NCBI RefSeq assembly: GCF_024438035.1
Contig: NZ_JANFQF010000001.1
Coordinates: 434,001 to 498,000 of the forward strand
Reading direction: 5' to 3'
DNA: 64,000 nucleotides
Source of the DNA: Rhodococcus tibetensis
GTDB taxonomy: Bacteria; Actinomycetota; Actinomycetes; Mycobacteriales; Mycobacteriaceae
Below the pieces are notes generated by a model. It saw only the letters and a program-made list of their open reading frames with translations. It did not search any database and was not told where the DNA came from. Positions 56,713-64,000 of the stretch are shown piece by piece. Position 1 is the stretch's first letter; every line of letters begins with the position of its first letter. The position numbers and the translations under genes were made by a program.

Positions 56713-57872
56713 GCGGTCGTGGTCTGTTCCACTGGTTGCGGGCGAGACAAGAGCTGACCACACCCACCGAACGAGCAGTCCATACCACCCTGCACACGGC
56801 GTCGCTGGCGGCCGGATCGTTGCGGCGGGGACTCGACGAGACCTCGGCGGAGGAGGCGGCACCCCATTTGCGCCGACTCACCGGCGCCCCGGCCCTCGCG
56901 ATCTTCGATGCCGCCGGGCAGCTCCTCGCCTGGAACGGCCCGCACGAGGCAGTGGCGGAACAACTTCACGATGCCGCGCGCCGGGCCGTCGACGGTGAGC
57001 GCCGGGTGCTCGTCGCCTACGGGGGACTGGTCCGCAGCGCCGGTGACCACGGGGTGCGGGCGCTCATCGCGCAGCCGCTGCTCATCGAGGCCACCGGCGT
57101 GGTTGGAGTACTCGGTGTCGTCACTACCCAAGACCCGGGTCCAGGCATGCTGGGCGCCGTCACGGAGGTGGCCCGGTATGCGTGCAGTCAGATCGAGCTC
57201 GCCGACCTCGATGCGTCCCGGGCCAGCCTCGACCGCGCCGAGGTGCGTGCCCTGCGCGCGCAGATCAGCCCGCACTTCATCTACAACGCGTTGAACACGG
57301 TCGCGTCGTTCGTGCGCACCGATCCGGACCGGGCGAGGGAACTGATCCTCGAGTTCGCCGATTTCACGAGGTATTCGTTCCGGTCGGCGGGGGAGTACAC
57401 GCTACTGGCGGACGAACTGCGCAACATCGACCGGTACCTCACCCTCGAGCGCGCCCGATTCGGTGACGCGCTGAACGTGAAACTGCAGGTGGCCCCCGAG
57501 GTCCTGAACGTGGTGCTGCCCTTCCTCGCGCTCCAACCGCTCGTGGAGAACGCGGTGCGCCACGGAATTTCCGGCAAACCCGAGGGCGGAACCGTCAGCA
57601 TCGTCGCCGCCGACGAGGGTACGGACTGCGTGATCAGCGTCGAGGACGACGGGATCGGGATGGACCCCGAACTGCTGCGGTCGGGGTCGCTCGACGCCGT
57701 CGCCGAGTCGTCCGGGATGAAGGAGACGGCACACGTCGGGCTCGCCAACGTCGACGACCGGCTGCGCGCCGCATTCGGCAACGACTACGGGCTGGTGGTG
57801 GAGACCGCGCCGGGAGCTGGCACCAAGGTGAGCATGCGCGTTCCCAAGTTTCGGCAGGGGATTCGCCCGTGA
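56709..57872 (+). CDS. LytS-type sensor histidine kinase, apparently cytosolic
   Basis: A 387-residue histidine kinase of the LytS/YehU class (PF06580). The phospho-acceptor H189 lies in RAQISPHFIYNALNTVASF. The ATPase domain has the N box PLVENAVRHG and G box EDDGIGMD. Unlike typical LytS kinases, the N-terminal 165 residues show no membrane helices and look like a GAF-type cytosolic sensor (LAIFDAAGQLLAWNG ... VLGVVTTQDPG), so it should sense an internal metabolite. Its ATG overlaps the previous stop and the LytTR regulator gene follows 33 bases on. Related pairs in E. coli (BtsSR, YpdAB) sense pyruvate and control carboxylate transporters, a useful analogy here. Confidence 0.9.
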   Translation: MSGRGLFHWLRARQELTTPTERAVHTTLHTASLAAGSLRRGLDETSAEEAAPHLRRLTGAPALAIFDAAGQLLAWNGPHEAVAEQLHDAARRAVDGERRVLVAYGGLVRSAGDHGVRALIAQPLLIEATGVVGVLGVVTTQDPGPGMLGAVTEVARYACSQIELADLDASRASLDRAEVRALRAQISPHFIYNALNTVASFVRTDPDRARELILEFADFTRYSFRSAGEYTLLADELRNIDRYLTLERARFGDALNVKLQVAPEVLNVVLPFLALQPLVENAVRHGISGKPEGGTVSIVAADEGTDCVISVEDDGIGMDPELLRSGSLDAVAESSGMKETAHVGLANVDDRLRAAFGNDYGLVVETAPGAGTKVSMRVPKFRQGIRP

Positions 57873-57905
57873 ACCGGTGGGGTCCGTGCGAAAATTGCTT
57901 CCGTT

Positions 57906-58718
57906 GTGAACGACACTGACGACATGGCCCTCCGAGCGTCCGGTACCGACGCGCCGCTCACCGTGCTGGCCGTCGATGACGAAAAACCCGCCCTCGACGA
58001 GCTGGCGTTCCTGCTGCGCGCCCAGGACGCGGTCGGGGAGATCCGCACCGCAGGTGAGGCCACGACGGCGCTGCGCATCCTGCGGGACGGTGAGATCGAC
58101 GCCGTGTTCCTCGACATCAACATGCCGGGCCTCGACGGTCTCGAACTGGCTGGAATCCTGTCGAACTTCGCGTCGCCGCCGCCGGTCGTGTTCGTCACCG
58201 CACACGACGACCGCGCTGTCGACGCTTTCGACCTCGGTGCCGTCGACTACTTGCTCAAACCGTTGCGCGAGGAACGTCTGGCCGAGTCGGTGCGGCGGAT
58301 CGTCGAGGGCCGCCGGCGGCATGAACCACAGGCCGCGACCGCTGCGGTGTCGGACGAGGTGATTCCCGTCGAACTCGGCGGTGTCACCACTCTGGTCCAC
58401 CGGTCGTCGGTCGAGTGGGTGGAGGCCGACGGCGACTACGCACGACTGCATACCGCCGATCGTTCACATCTCGTGCGCATTCCGATCTCCGCGCTGGAGA
58501 CGCGCTGGGCCGATGCCGGTTTCCTCCGCGTGCACCGTTCCTACCTGGTGTCGCTGCCGTTGGTGACGGGAATTCGCACCGTCGGCAACGGCCTCGTCGT
58601 CTGTCTACGCCAGCACGGCGACCTCCCGCCCGTCGAATTGCCGGTCAGTCGACGGCACACGCGAATGCTCAAGGATCGTCTGGTCCGCGCGCCGAAGCAG
58701 TCGTGGACCGCGCGATGA
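57906..58718 (+). CDS. LytTR-family response regulator
   Basis: A 270-residue response regulator. The receiver domain has DDEKPALDEL with phospho-acceptor D70 in AVFLDINMPG and the conserved Lys in YLLKPLREERL. The C-terminal LytTR domain (about 150-262) has the DNA-contact core VEWVEADGDYARLHT and the loop FLRVHRSYLV. LytTR proteins bind pairs of 9-bp direct repeats one helical turn apart. GTG 57906 is the start, with ATG 57924 as an alternative. Its stop overlaps the next gene's ATG by four bases. It is cognate with the kinase immediately upstream; the targets are presumably the symporter genes downstream. Confidence 0.93.
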   Translation: MNDTDDMALRASGTDAPLTVLAVDDEKPALDELAFLLRAQDAVGEIRTAGEATTALRILRDGEIDAVFLDINMPGLDGLELAGILSNFASPPPVVFVTAHDDRAVDAFDLGAVDYLLKPLREERLAESVRRIVEGRRRHEPQAATAAVSDEVIPVELGGVTTLVHRSSVEWVEADGDYARLHTADRSHLVRIPISALETRWADAGFLRVHRSYLVSLPLVTGIRTVGNGLVVCLRQHGDLPPVELPVSRRHTRMLKDRLVRAPKQSWTAR

Positions 58719-59074
58719 GCTCGCCCGAACGCGTCCGGGTGGTGCTGGCGCAGCGCCGAGGTGCCCGCATCGTCCGTACCCGTGTCGAGGTTCAGGAGCA
58801 GACCGCGGTCGGGGACGCCATGATTCGCGGGCTCGTCCGAGCCCAGCTGTGGCTCGCGGTCCGGCTTGCCGTCCTCGCGGCAGGTGTGCTGTGTGCGGTG
58901 CCGGTTGTCTTGTTGTCGTTCCCCGCGGTGTCGGAGGCGTCCGTGCTGGGAATTCGCCTGCCCTGGGTGGTGCTCGGCGCCCTGGTGTATCCGGTACTCC
59001 TCACCACCGGGTGGGTCTACATCAGGCAGGCCGAACGCAACGAGCAGGAATTCACCGACCTGGTAGACGACTGA
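58715..59074 (+). CDS. Small two-helix membrane protein (DUF485-like position)
   Basis: A 119-residue protein. After a basic cytosolic N-terminus of about 40 residues, it has two membrane helices, about 45-70 and 78-103, and an acidic C-terminal tail (RNEQEFTDLVDD). Size, topology and position directly before a solute symporter are those of DUF485 proteins, which accompany acetate permeases, though the sequence match is weaker than in the gene at 61028. It starts by ATGA overlap with the LytTR gene, and the symporter follows seven bases later. It may assist assembly or regulation of the symporter, by analogy only. Confidence 0.82.
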   Translation: MSSPERVRVVLAQRRGARIVRTRVEVQEQTAVGDAMIRGLVRAQLWLAVRLAVLAAGVLCAVPVVLLSFPAVSEASVLGIRLPWVVLGALVYPVLLTTGWVYIRQAERNEQEFTDLVDD

Positions 59075-59081
59075 GCACGCC

Positions 59082-60839
59082 GTGACCGCCGACCAACCGA
59101 TTCCCTGGCTCACATTGGCCGGTCTGGCCGCGGCAGCCGTCGCCACCGTGGCCATCGGGATCTACGGCGTGCGGTTGGCCCGCACCACCTCCGACTTCCT
59201 GGTCGCCTCGCGCAGCGTCGGTCCCCGCTGGAACGCCGCGGCCATCTCCGGTGAATATCTTTCGGCAGCATCGTTTCTCGGAGTTGCCGGGCTCATCGCC
59301 AAGTACGGTGCGGACGCGCTGTGGTACCCGATCGGGTTCACGGCCGGCTATTTGGGCCTGCTGCTGTTCGTCGCAGCGCCGCTGCGGAGGTCCGGGGCCT
59401 ACACGGTGCCCGACTTCGCCGAATTCCGGCTCGGCTCGGCACGGGTGCGGACCCTCGCGATGGTCGTCGTCGCCGTCGTCTGCGCGCTGTACCTCGTCCC
59501 GCAGTTCCAGGGGGCCGGCCTCACCCTGAACATCCTCCTCGGTGTCCCCAGCTGGGTCGGAGCGGCGGTCGTCGGGGTCATCGTCATCGCCAACGTGGTG
59601 GGCGGAGGCATGCGGTCCATCACCTTCGTGCAGGCGTTCCAGTACTGGCTGAAACTGACCGCTGTCGCGATCCCGGCACTGGTGTTGTCGGTGTACTTCT
59701 TCGCCGACTCCCACCAGTTGGGTGCACCCGCACCGCCCACCGTCGACGAGCAGACCACAGTCGACATCACCACCGACGTCGTCGTGCAGGTTTCGGCTCC
59801 CGTCACGGTCGGGGGGTCGGGGACGATCGACGGAGTGTCGAACGCGGAGGCCGTCCAGCTCGCACCGGGTGAACACCATCTCGGCGAAGGCACCTCGATG
59901 ATCCTCGAGGCGGGGTCGCCCGTGCCCGTCGTCGCGGGCGCACCGGCTGACAACTCCGACTGGATCACGCCTGGATGGGGTTTCGGGGGAGGGCATCCGA
60001 CGTACCAGGTGTACTCGCTGATCATCGCGACCTTCCTCGGCACGCTCGGGCTTCCACACGTCCTGGTCCGGTTCTACACCAACCCCGACGGACGAGCGGC
60101 GCGGCTGACGTCCCTCGCCGTCGTCGGACTGCTCGGGGTGTTCTATCTTTTCCCGACCCTGCTCGGCGTGTTCGCGCGGCTGTACGTGCCACAGCTGCTG
60201 ATCACCGGCACATCCGACGCCGCAGTGCTGCTGCTCCCCGGCTCGGTGTTCTCGGGCTGGGGCGGTCAGCTACTGGCTGCGCTCGTCGCCGCCGGCGCGA
60301 TCGCCGCGTTCCTGTCCACGTCGTCCGGACTGCTCGTCAGCATCGCGGGGGTCCTCAGCACCGACGTGCTGCGCGGACGGGTCCGCGACTTCCGGATCGC
60401 CGCGATCCTCGCCGGGGTCGCGCCGCTCGCGCTGTCGCTGGCGGTGACATCGCTCGACCTGTCCCGAACTGTCGGACTGGTCTTCGCTGTCGCAGCGTCG
60501 ACGCTGTGCCCGTTGCTGATCCTCGGCATCTGGTGGCGTGGACTCACCGCAGCCGGGGCCGGCGCCGGAATGACGGCCGGTGGACTCGTCGCCGGTACCG
60601 CCGCAGCTGTCGTCGTGCTCGGCGGCGTTCCCGACGACGTCGCCCACGGCTGGCCCGCCGCGATGGTCGCCTATCCCGCAGCGGTCAGCGTGCCGCTGGC
60701 TTTCACCACGATGGTGCTGGTCAGCAAGATGACCCAACGGCAGATCCCCGCTGACCTCGGCCGCATCTTCACGCGGATGCACTCCCCCGAACGGCTCGGC
60801 GTCGGCTCCGACCGGGAGAGGGAGCTCCGCTCCCCGTGA
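59082..60839 (+). CDS. Sodium/solute symporter (cation-acetate type) with a periplasmic insertion
   Basis: A 585-residue SSS-family symporter with about 13 membrane helices. Family signatures are YLSAASFLGVAGLIAKYG near residue 60, GGGMRSITFVQAFQYWLK near 180 and LGTLGLPHVLVRFYTNPDGRAAR near 320. Between those last two blocks lies an unusual hydrophilic stretch of about 80 residues (about 208-290) rich in Val, Thr and Asp, probably extracytoplasmic, which the ActP copy downstream has only in much shorter form. The GTG start is eight bases after the small membrane protein gene. It ends the operon begun at the antiporter, and the 188-base gap that follows carries possible regulatory repeats. 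Substrate: a small carboxylate. Confidence 0.92.
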   Translation: MTADQPIPWLTLAGLAAAAVATVAIGIYGVRLARTTSDFLVASRSVGPRWNAAAISGEYLSAASFLGVAGLIAKYGADALWYPIGFTAGYLGLLLFVAAPLRRSGAYTVPDFAEFRLGSARVRTLAMVVVAVVCALYLVPQFQGAGLTLNILLGVPSWVGAAVVGVIVIANVVGGGMRSITFVQAFQYWLKLTAVAIPALVLSVYFFADSHQLGAPAPPTVDEQTTVDITTDVVVQVSAPVTVGGSGTIDGVSNAEAVQLAPGEHHLGEGTSMILEAGSPVPVVAGAPADNSDWITPGWGFGGGHPTYQVYSLIIATFLGTLGLPHVLVRFYTNPDGRAARLTSLAVVGLLGVFYLFPTLLGVFARLYVPQLLITGTSDAAVLLLPGSVFSGWGGQLLAALVAAGAIAAFLSTSSGLLVSIAGVLSTDVLRGRVRDFRIAAILAGVAPLALSLAVTSLDLSRTVGLVFAVAASTLCPLLILGIWWRGLTAAGAGAGMTAGGLVAGTAAAVVVLGGVPDDVAHGWPAAMVAYPAAVSVPLAFTTMVLVSKMTQRQIPADLGRIFTRMHSPERLGVGSDRERELRSP

Positions 60840-60937
60840 GTGCTTGACGAGTCTCTGCACTCCTCGAGCACGCACGGGTGGCGGAGCCGCTTGTCGCGGT
60901 CGGGTGACCGTTCGGCGCACACTCCGACAGCTCGGCG

Positions 60938-60969
60938 TGTGACTGCAGACACAGTCTGTTGTTGTGACT
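60938..60969 (+). promoter_or_regulatory. Repeat-rich upstream region of the DUF485-actP pair
   Basis: TGTGACT occurs at 60938-60944 and 60963-60969, 25 bases apart. The arms GACTG and CAGTC (60941-60945 with 60952-60956) form an inverted repeat in between. The segment lies 60-90 bases before the DUF485 start and is a candidate binding site, perhaps for the LytTR regulator. The spacing does not match the usual LytTR layout. Confidence 0.35.
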
Positions 60970-61027
60970 CACCTCTCATTAGCGTCGACCTTCAGTTCAC
61001 ATCATGCGTGCGACCAAGGAGTCAGCA

Positions 61028-61390
61028 GTGACCACAGCCGATATCAGCGAGGGAGCGTCGCAAGAGCGCCGCGCCCCTGATGCGCAAGCCTTCCTCGACA
61101 TGCAGGCGAGCCCCGAGTTCCAGGAGCTGCGGCACCGCCTCCGTAGGTTCGTCTTCCCCATGACGGCGTTCTTCCTCGCCTGGTATGCGGCATATGTACT
61201 CCTGGCCACCTATGCGTCCGAGTTCATGGCAACCAAGGTGCTCGGCAACATCAACCTCGGCATCATCCTCGGCCTCGGGCAGTTCGTGACCACGTTCGCG
61301 ATCACCGCCCTGTACGTGCGGTTCGCCAACCGGGAACTCGATCCCCGTTCCGCCGCCATCCGTGAAGAGCTGGAAGGACCCGTCAAGTGA
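61028..61390 (+). CDS. DUF485 membrane protein
   Basis: A 120-residue DUF485 protein. A charged N-terminal part with EFQELRHRLRRFVFP leads to two membrane helices, about residues 47-70 and 82-106. Between them the typical FMATKVLGNINLGIILGLGQF is seen. In many bacteria the gene precedes actP (as yjcH does in E. coli). GTG 61028 is chosen because AAGGAG (61014-61019) lies at the right distance; the ATG at 61004 has none. The stop overlaps the symporter's GTG by four bases, so the pair is made together, probably from a promoter in the preceding gap. Confidence 0.94.
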   Translation: MTTADISEGASQERRAPDAQAFLDMQASPEFQELRHRLRRFVFPMTAFFLAWYAAYVLLATYASEFMATKVLGNINLGIILGLGQFVTTFAITALYVRFANRELDPRSAAIREELEGPVK

Positions 61391-63021
61391 TCACCACGCT
61401 CGCGGCCGGTACCGACGTCGGCAACCCGCTCCTCAACATCGCAATCTTCGCGGCCTTCGTCGTGATCACGATGACCATCGTGATTCGCGCGAGCCGCACC
61501 ACCAAGAAGGCCTCGGACTTCTACACCGGAGGCGGTCAGTTCTCCGGACCGCAGAACGGGTTCGCCATCGCCGGCGACTATCTGTCGGCAGCGTCGTTCC
61601 TCGGTATCGCCGGAGCCATCGCGGTGTACGGGTACGACGGCTTCCTGTACTCGGTGGGCTTCCTCGTCGCCTGGCTGGTGGCTCTGCTGCTGGTCGCCGA
61701 ACTCCTCCGCAATACCGGCCGGTTCACGATGGCGGATGTGTTGAGCTTCCGGCTGAAGCAGCGCCCGGTGCGGATGGCGGCAGCACTCTCCACGCTGGTC
61801 GTGTCGCTGTTCTATCTGCTTGCGCAGATGGCGGGAGCCGGCGGACTCGTCGCGCTGCTGCTCAACATCGACGGCAAGGTAGGCCAGGCCATCGTCGTCG
61901 CCGTGGTCGGTGCGCTGATGATCGTCTACGTTCTCGTCGGCGGCATGAAGGGCACCACCTACGTGCAGATGGTCAAGGCTGTGCTGCTCGTCCTCGGTGC
62001 CGGTGTCATGTTCTTCCTCGTCCTGTTCGCGGTGCGCGGCAACTTCTCGCAACTGCTGGCCGACGCCCAGGCCACGGCCGCCGGTTCCACCAACGAGGCG
62101 ATCGCCGGCCGCGACCTGCTCAGTCCCGGCGCCAAGTACGGCATCAGCTCGATGAGCAAGCTCGACTTCATCTCGCTCGGTATTGCACTGGTTCTGGGTA
62201 CCGCAGGCCTGCCGCACGTGCTGATGCGGTTCTACACGGTTCCCACCGCCAAGGAAGCTCGCCGCTCGGTCACCTGGGCGATCGGACTGATCGGCGCGTT
62301 CTACCTGTTCACGTTGGTCCTCGGTTACGGCGCCGCCAAGATGGTCGGACCGGACGCCATCCTCGCCGCACCCGGCGGTGAGAACGCGGCCGCGCCTCTG
62401 CTCGCGTTCGAACTGGGCGGCACCATCTTCCTCGCCATCATCTCCGCGGTGGCGTTCGCGACGATCCTCGCGGTGGTGGCGGGTCTGGCGATTACGGCTT
62501 CGGCATCGTTCGCCCACGACATCTACGCCAGCGTGATCAAGCGCGGTAACGCGTCCGAAGAGTCGCAGGTGCGGGTCTCGCGCATCACCGTCGTCGTGAT
62601 CGGCATCGTGTCGATCGTCCTCGGCATTCTCGCGATGGGTCAGAACATCGCGTTCCTGGTGGCGCTTGCATTCGCCGTCGCCGCTTCGGCCAACCTGCCG
62701 ACGCTGCTGTACTCGTTGTTCTGGAAGAAGTTCAACACCACCGGTGCGTTGTTCAGCATCTACGGCGGACTTATCAGCTGCCTCGTGCTGATCGTCTTCT
62801 CCCCGGCGGTGTCCGGCAAGAAGTCGTCGATGTTCCCGGGCGCCGACTTCGACCTGTTCCCGCTGGCCAACCCCGGCATCGTGTCCATTCCGCTCGCGTT
62901 CCTGCTGGGTATCGTCGGCACCTACGTCGGTCGCAGCAGGGCGGAGGATCCCGCCAAGCAGGCGGAGATGGAGGTTCGTTCCCTCACCGGTGTCGGCGTG
63001 GAGAAGGCTGTCTCGCACTGA
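61387..63021 (+). CDS. actP: Cation/acetate symporter ActP
   Basis: A 544-residue SSS-family symporter that takes up acetate, and possibly pyruvate or propionate, with Na+ or H+. About 13 helices are predicted. The signatures DYLSAASFLGIAGAIAVYG (about 60-78), VGGMKGTTYVQMVKA and GTAGLPHVLMRFYTVP match ActP throughout. It starts by GTGA overlap with the DUF485 gene. It is closely related to the symporter at 59082 but lacks most of its extracytoplasmic insertion and ends in a charged cytosolic tail. With the ligase at 19661 and citrate synthases it would let the cell feed acetate into the TCA cycle. Confidence 0.95.
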   Translation: MITTLAAGTDVGNPLLNIAIFAAFVVITMTIVIRASRTTKKASDFYTGGGQFSGPQNGFAIAGDYLSAASFLGIAGAIAVYGYDGFLYSVGFLVAWLVALLLVAELLRNTGRFTMADVLSFRLKQRPVRMAAALSTLVVSLFYLLAQMAGAGGLVALLLNIDGKVGQAIVVAVVGALMIVYVLVGGMKGTTYVQMVKAVLLVLGAGVMFFLVLFAVRGNFSQLLADAQATAAGSTNEAIAGRDLLSPGAKYGISSMSKLDFISLGIALVLGTAGLPHVLMRFYTVPTAKEARRSVTWAIGLIGAFYLFTLVLGYGAAKMVGPDAILAAPGGENAAAPLLAFELGGTIFLAIISAVAFATILAVVAGLAITASASFAHDIYASVIKRGNASEESQVRVSRITVVVIGIVSIVLGILAMGQNIAFLVALAFAVAASANLPTLLYSLFWKKFNTTGALFSIYGGLISCLVLIVFSPAVSGKKSSMFPGADFDLFPLANPGIVSIPLAFLLGIVGTYVGRSRAEDPAKQAEMEVRSLTGVGVEKAVSH

Positions 63022-63039
63022 CGCCGTTAGGCTGCAGCG

Positions 63040-63471
63040 ATGGCGAAACTAACGGTTGAGACGGACGTTCCTTTGACTCCCCAGGACACCTGGGACAAGG
63101 CATCGAATCTGCAGGAGTTCGACAAGTGGTTCGTGGTGCACGACGGTTGGCGCAGTGAACTCCCCGAAACGCTGACGGCAGGGACGGTTCTCAGCTCCGT
63201 GGTGACGGTCAAGGGACTGCGGAACCGGGTGAAGTGGACGATCAAGGAATACGACGCTCCGCGGCGGCTGGTTCTGAAGGGCGACGGTAAGGGCGGGGTC
63301 AAGCTCGGACTCACGCTGGAGGTGAAGGCGAAGGGTGGGGGCTCCGAGGTCGTGTTCACCATCGAACTGGGCGGGGCGCCGCTGTTCGGACCCATCGGCT
63401 CCGGCGTCGCGAAGGCGCTGAGGGGCGACATCGAGAAGTCGCTGCAGACGTTCGTGGAGCTGTACGGCTGA
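63040..63471 (+). CDS. SRPBCC-family toxin of the Rv0910 type
   Basis: A 143-residue START/SRPBCC-fold protein (MAKLTVETDVPLTPQDTWDKASNLQEFDKW ...), with WFVVHDGWRSELPETL, the NRVKWTIKEYDAP stretch and the ending LFGPIGSGVAKALRGDIEKSLQTF. It matches M. tuberculosis Rv0910, the toxin of a type II pair whose antitoxin is Rv0909. SRPBCC domains bind hydrophobic ligands, and the toxic activity of this family is not well explained. Here it starts 18 bases after actP, so it is probably transcribed with the symporter and not with its antitoxin, which is encoded at 53192. Confidence 0.83.
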   Translation: MAKLTVETDVPLTPQDTWDKASNLQEFDKWFVVHDGWRSELPETLTAGTVLSSVVTVKGLRNRVKWTIKEYDAPRRLVLKGDGKGGVKLGLTLEVKAKGGGSEVVFTIELGGAPLFGPIGSGVAKALRGDIEKSLQTFVELYG

Positions 63472-63527
63472 ACGACTCACCTGCCGGGCCGTGATCGGAG
63501 CGAGGAAACTCCTCCCGCAGCGCACAA

Positions 63528-63539
63528 TATGTATGTATT
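63528..63539 (+). promoter_or_regulatory. AT-rich -10-like element before the ligD-type gene
   Basis: TATGTATGTATT stands out in very GC-rich surroundings about 20 bases before the next start codon and contains two overlapping -10-like hexamers (TATGTA). No clear -35 box is seen. It probably marks a separate promoter for the ligD-type gene. Confidence 0.4.
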
Positions 63540-63557
63540 GGCGGCGGAAGGGTGTCG

Positions 63558-64000
63558 ATGGCGAACGCGGGAACCCGGCAGGTGACGGTCGACGGACATC
63601 GGCTGTCACTGACCAACCTCGACAAGGTCCTCTACCCCGAGTCGGGTACCACCAAGCGTGAGGTGATCGAGTACTACACGCGGATCGCGCCTGCGATGAT
63701 TCCCCACATCATCGACCGGGCCGCCACCCGTAAACGTTGGCCGAACGGCGTGGAAAGCGACCCGTTCTTCGAGAAGAACCTGGCGGCTTCCGCTCCCGCC
63801 TGGCTGCAGCGACGGGCGCTGGAACACTCCGATCGTTCCGTGCACTACCCGATTCTCGACTCTGTGGCGGCCCTCGCCTGGGCGGGTCAGCAAGCCGCGC
63901 TCGAAATACACGTGCCGCAGTGGCGATTCGACGGGTCACACCGCGGACCGGCCACCCGCATCGTATTCGACCTGGACCCCGGACCCGGTGTCGGTCTGCC
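63558..64000 (+). CDS. ligD: LigD-type polymerase/primase domain, N-terminal part (gene runs off the window)
   Basis: The first 147 codons of an archaeo-eukaryotic-primase-type LigD polymerase domain, used in bacterial non-homologous end joining to add nucleotides, often ribonucleotides, at breaks. The start MANAGTRQVTVDGHRLSLTNLDKVLYPESGTTK, the WPNGVESDPFFEKN block and the metal-binding D-x-D in VFDLDPGPG are characteristic. Whether nuclease and ligase domains follow (as in Rv0938) or the gene encodes only the polymerase cannot be seen. ATG 63558 is used; GTG 63552 is a two-codon alternative. No ku gene lies within the window. Confidence 0.9.
   Translation, partial: MANAGTRQVTVDGHRLSLTNLDKVLYPESGTTKREVIEYYTRIAPAMIPHIIDRAATRKRWPNGVESDPFFEKNLAASAPAWLQRRALEHSDRSVHYPILDSVAALAWAGQQAALEIHVPQWRFDGSHRGPATRIVFDLDPGPGVGL

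Overview
The window is high-GC actinobacterial chromosome, most likely from Rhodococcus (Corynebacteriales). Three things point there: many GTG starts with 4-base ATGA/GTGA overlaps, corynebacterial families (an antigen-85-like mycolyltransferase, PrrAB, SepH, CtpE, a LigD polymerase domain), and a gene order that, from memory, follows the Mycobacterium tuberculosis stretch Rv0881-Rv0910 and then Rv0938. No tRNA, rRNA, CRISPR array, insertion sequence or phage gene was seen. This is core chromosome with lineage-specific blocks inserted between conserved genes.

Layout. 1-3.4 kb: an SDR fragment, a TrmH-type RNA methyltransferase, a small membrane protein, a DUF6928 protein and SepH. 3.5-5.6 kb: a PAS-ANTAR regulator, a small secreted WGxxG protein with a structured leader, and a nucleoside deaminase. 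5.6-13.3 kb: central metabolism, with serC, two different citrate synthases (citA and gltA), pdxH, an MFS exporter, an aldose 1-epimerase-like protein and an FKBP isomerase. 13.3-17.7 kb: the PrrA/PrrB two-component system, an MscS channel and a photolyase. 17.7-25 kb: a TetR/MFS pair, a propionyl/acetyl-CoA ligase, a mycolyltransferase-like esterase, a broken GPP34 gene and a fused carboxyltransferase (AccD3-like). 25-33.4 kb: a two-gene molybdenum hydroxylase, a double-ABM membrane protein, a PepSY lipoprotein and a large multicopper-oxidase lipoprotein with a C-terminal FG-GAP-type propeller. 33.7-46.1 kb: monomeric isocitrate dehydrogenase, a degenerate nucleotidyltransferase-fold protein, an XRE-controlled ABC export operon, a 7Fe ferredoxin, an ABC-F ATPase, a methyltransferase, an aldo/keto reductase and a phospholipase D operon. 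46.2-53.4 kb: a secreted lipase, an FAD monooxygenase-like protein, an EchA6-like crotonase without catalytic glutamates, a metallo-beta-lactamase-fold hydrolase, CtpE and an Rv0909-type antitoxin. 53.5-63 kb: an overlapping operon (Na+/H+ antiporter, lipase lipoprotein, YjbR protein, LytS-type kinase, LytTR regulator, small membrane protein, solute symporter) followed by a DUF485-ActP pair. 63-64 kb: the Rv0910-type toxin and the start of a LigD polymerase domain.

How the genes work together. Much of the window concerns entry and use of C2-C4 carbon: acetate-type symporters, an acyl-CoA ligase, a carboxyltransferase, citrate synthases and isocitrate dehydrogenase. The 53.5-63 kb block looks like a self-contained sensing and uptake unit for a small carboxylate. 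It sits exactly between the two halves of a toxin-antitoxin pair that is adjacent in M. tuberculosis. Other points of note are the inactive-looking EchA6 homologue, the internally deleted GPP34 gene, the oxidase-propeller fusion, the exact 240-bp duplication in the PepSY lipoprotein, and a probable leaderless autoregulated promoter in front of the XRE regulator.
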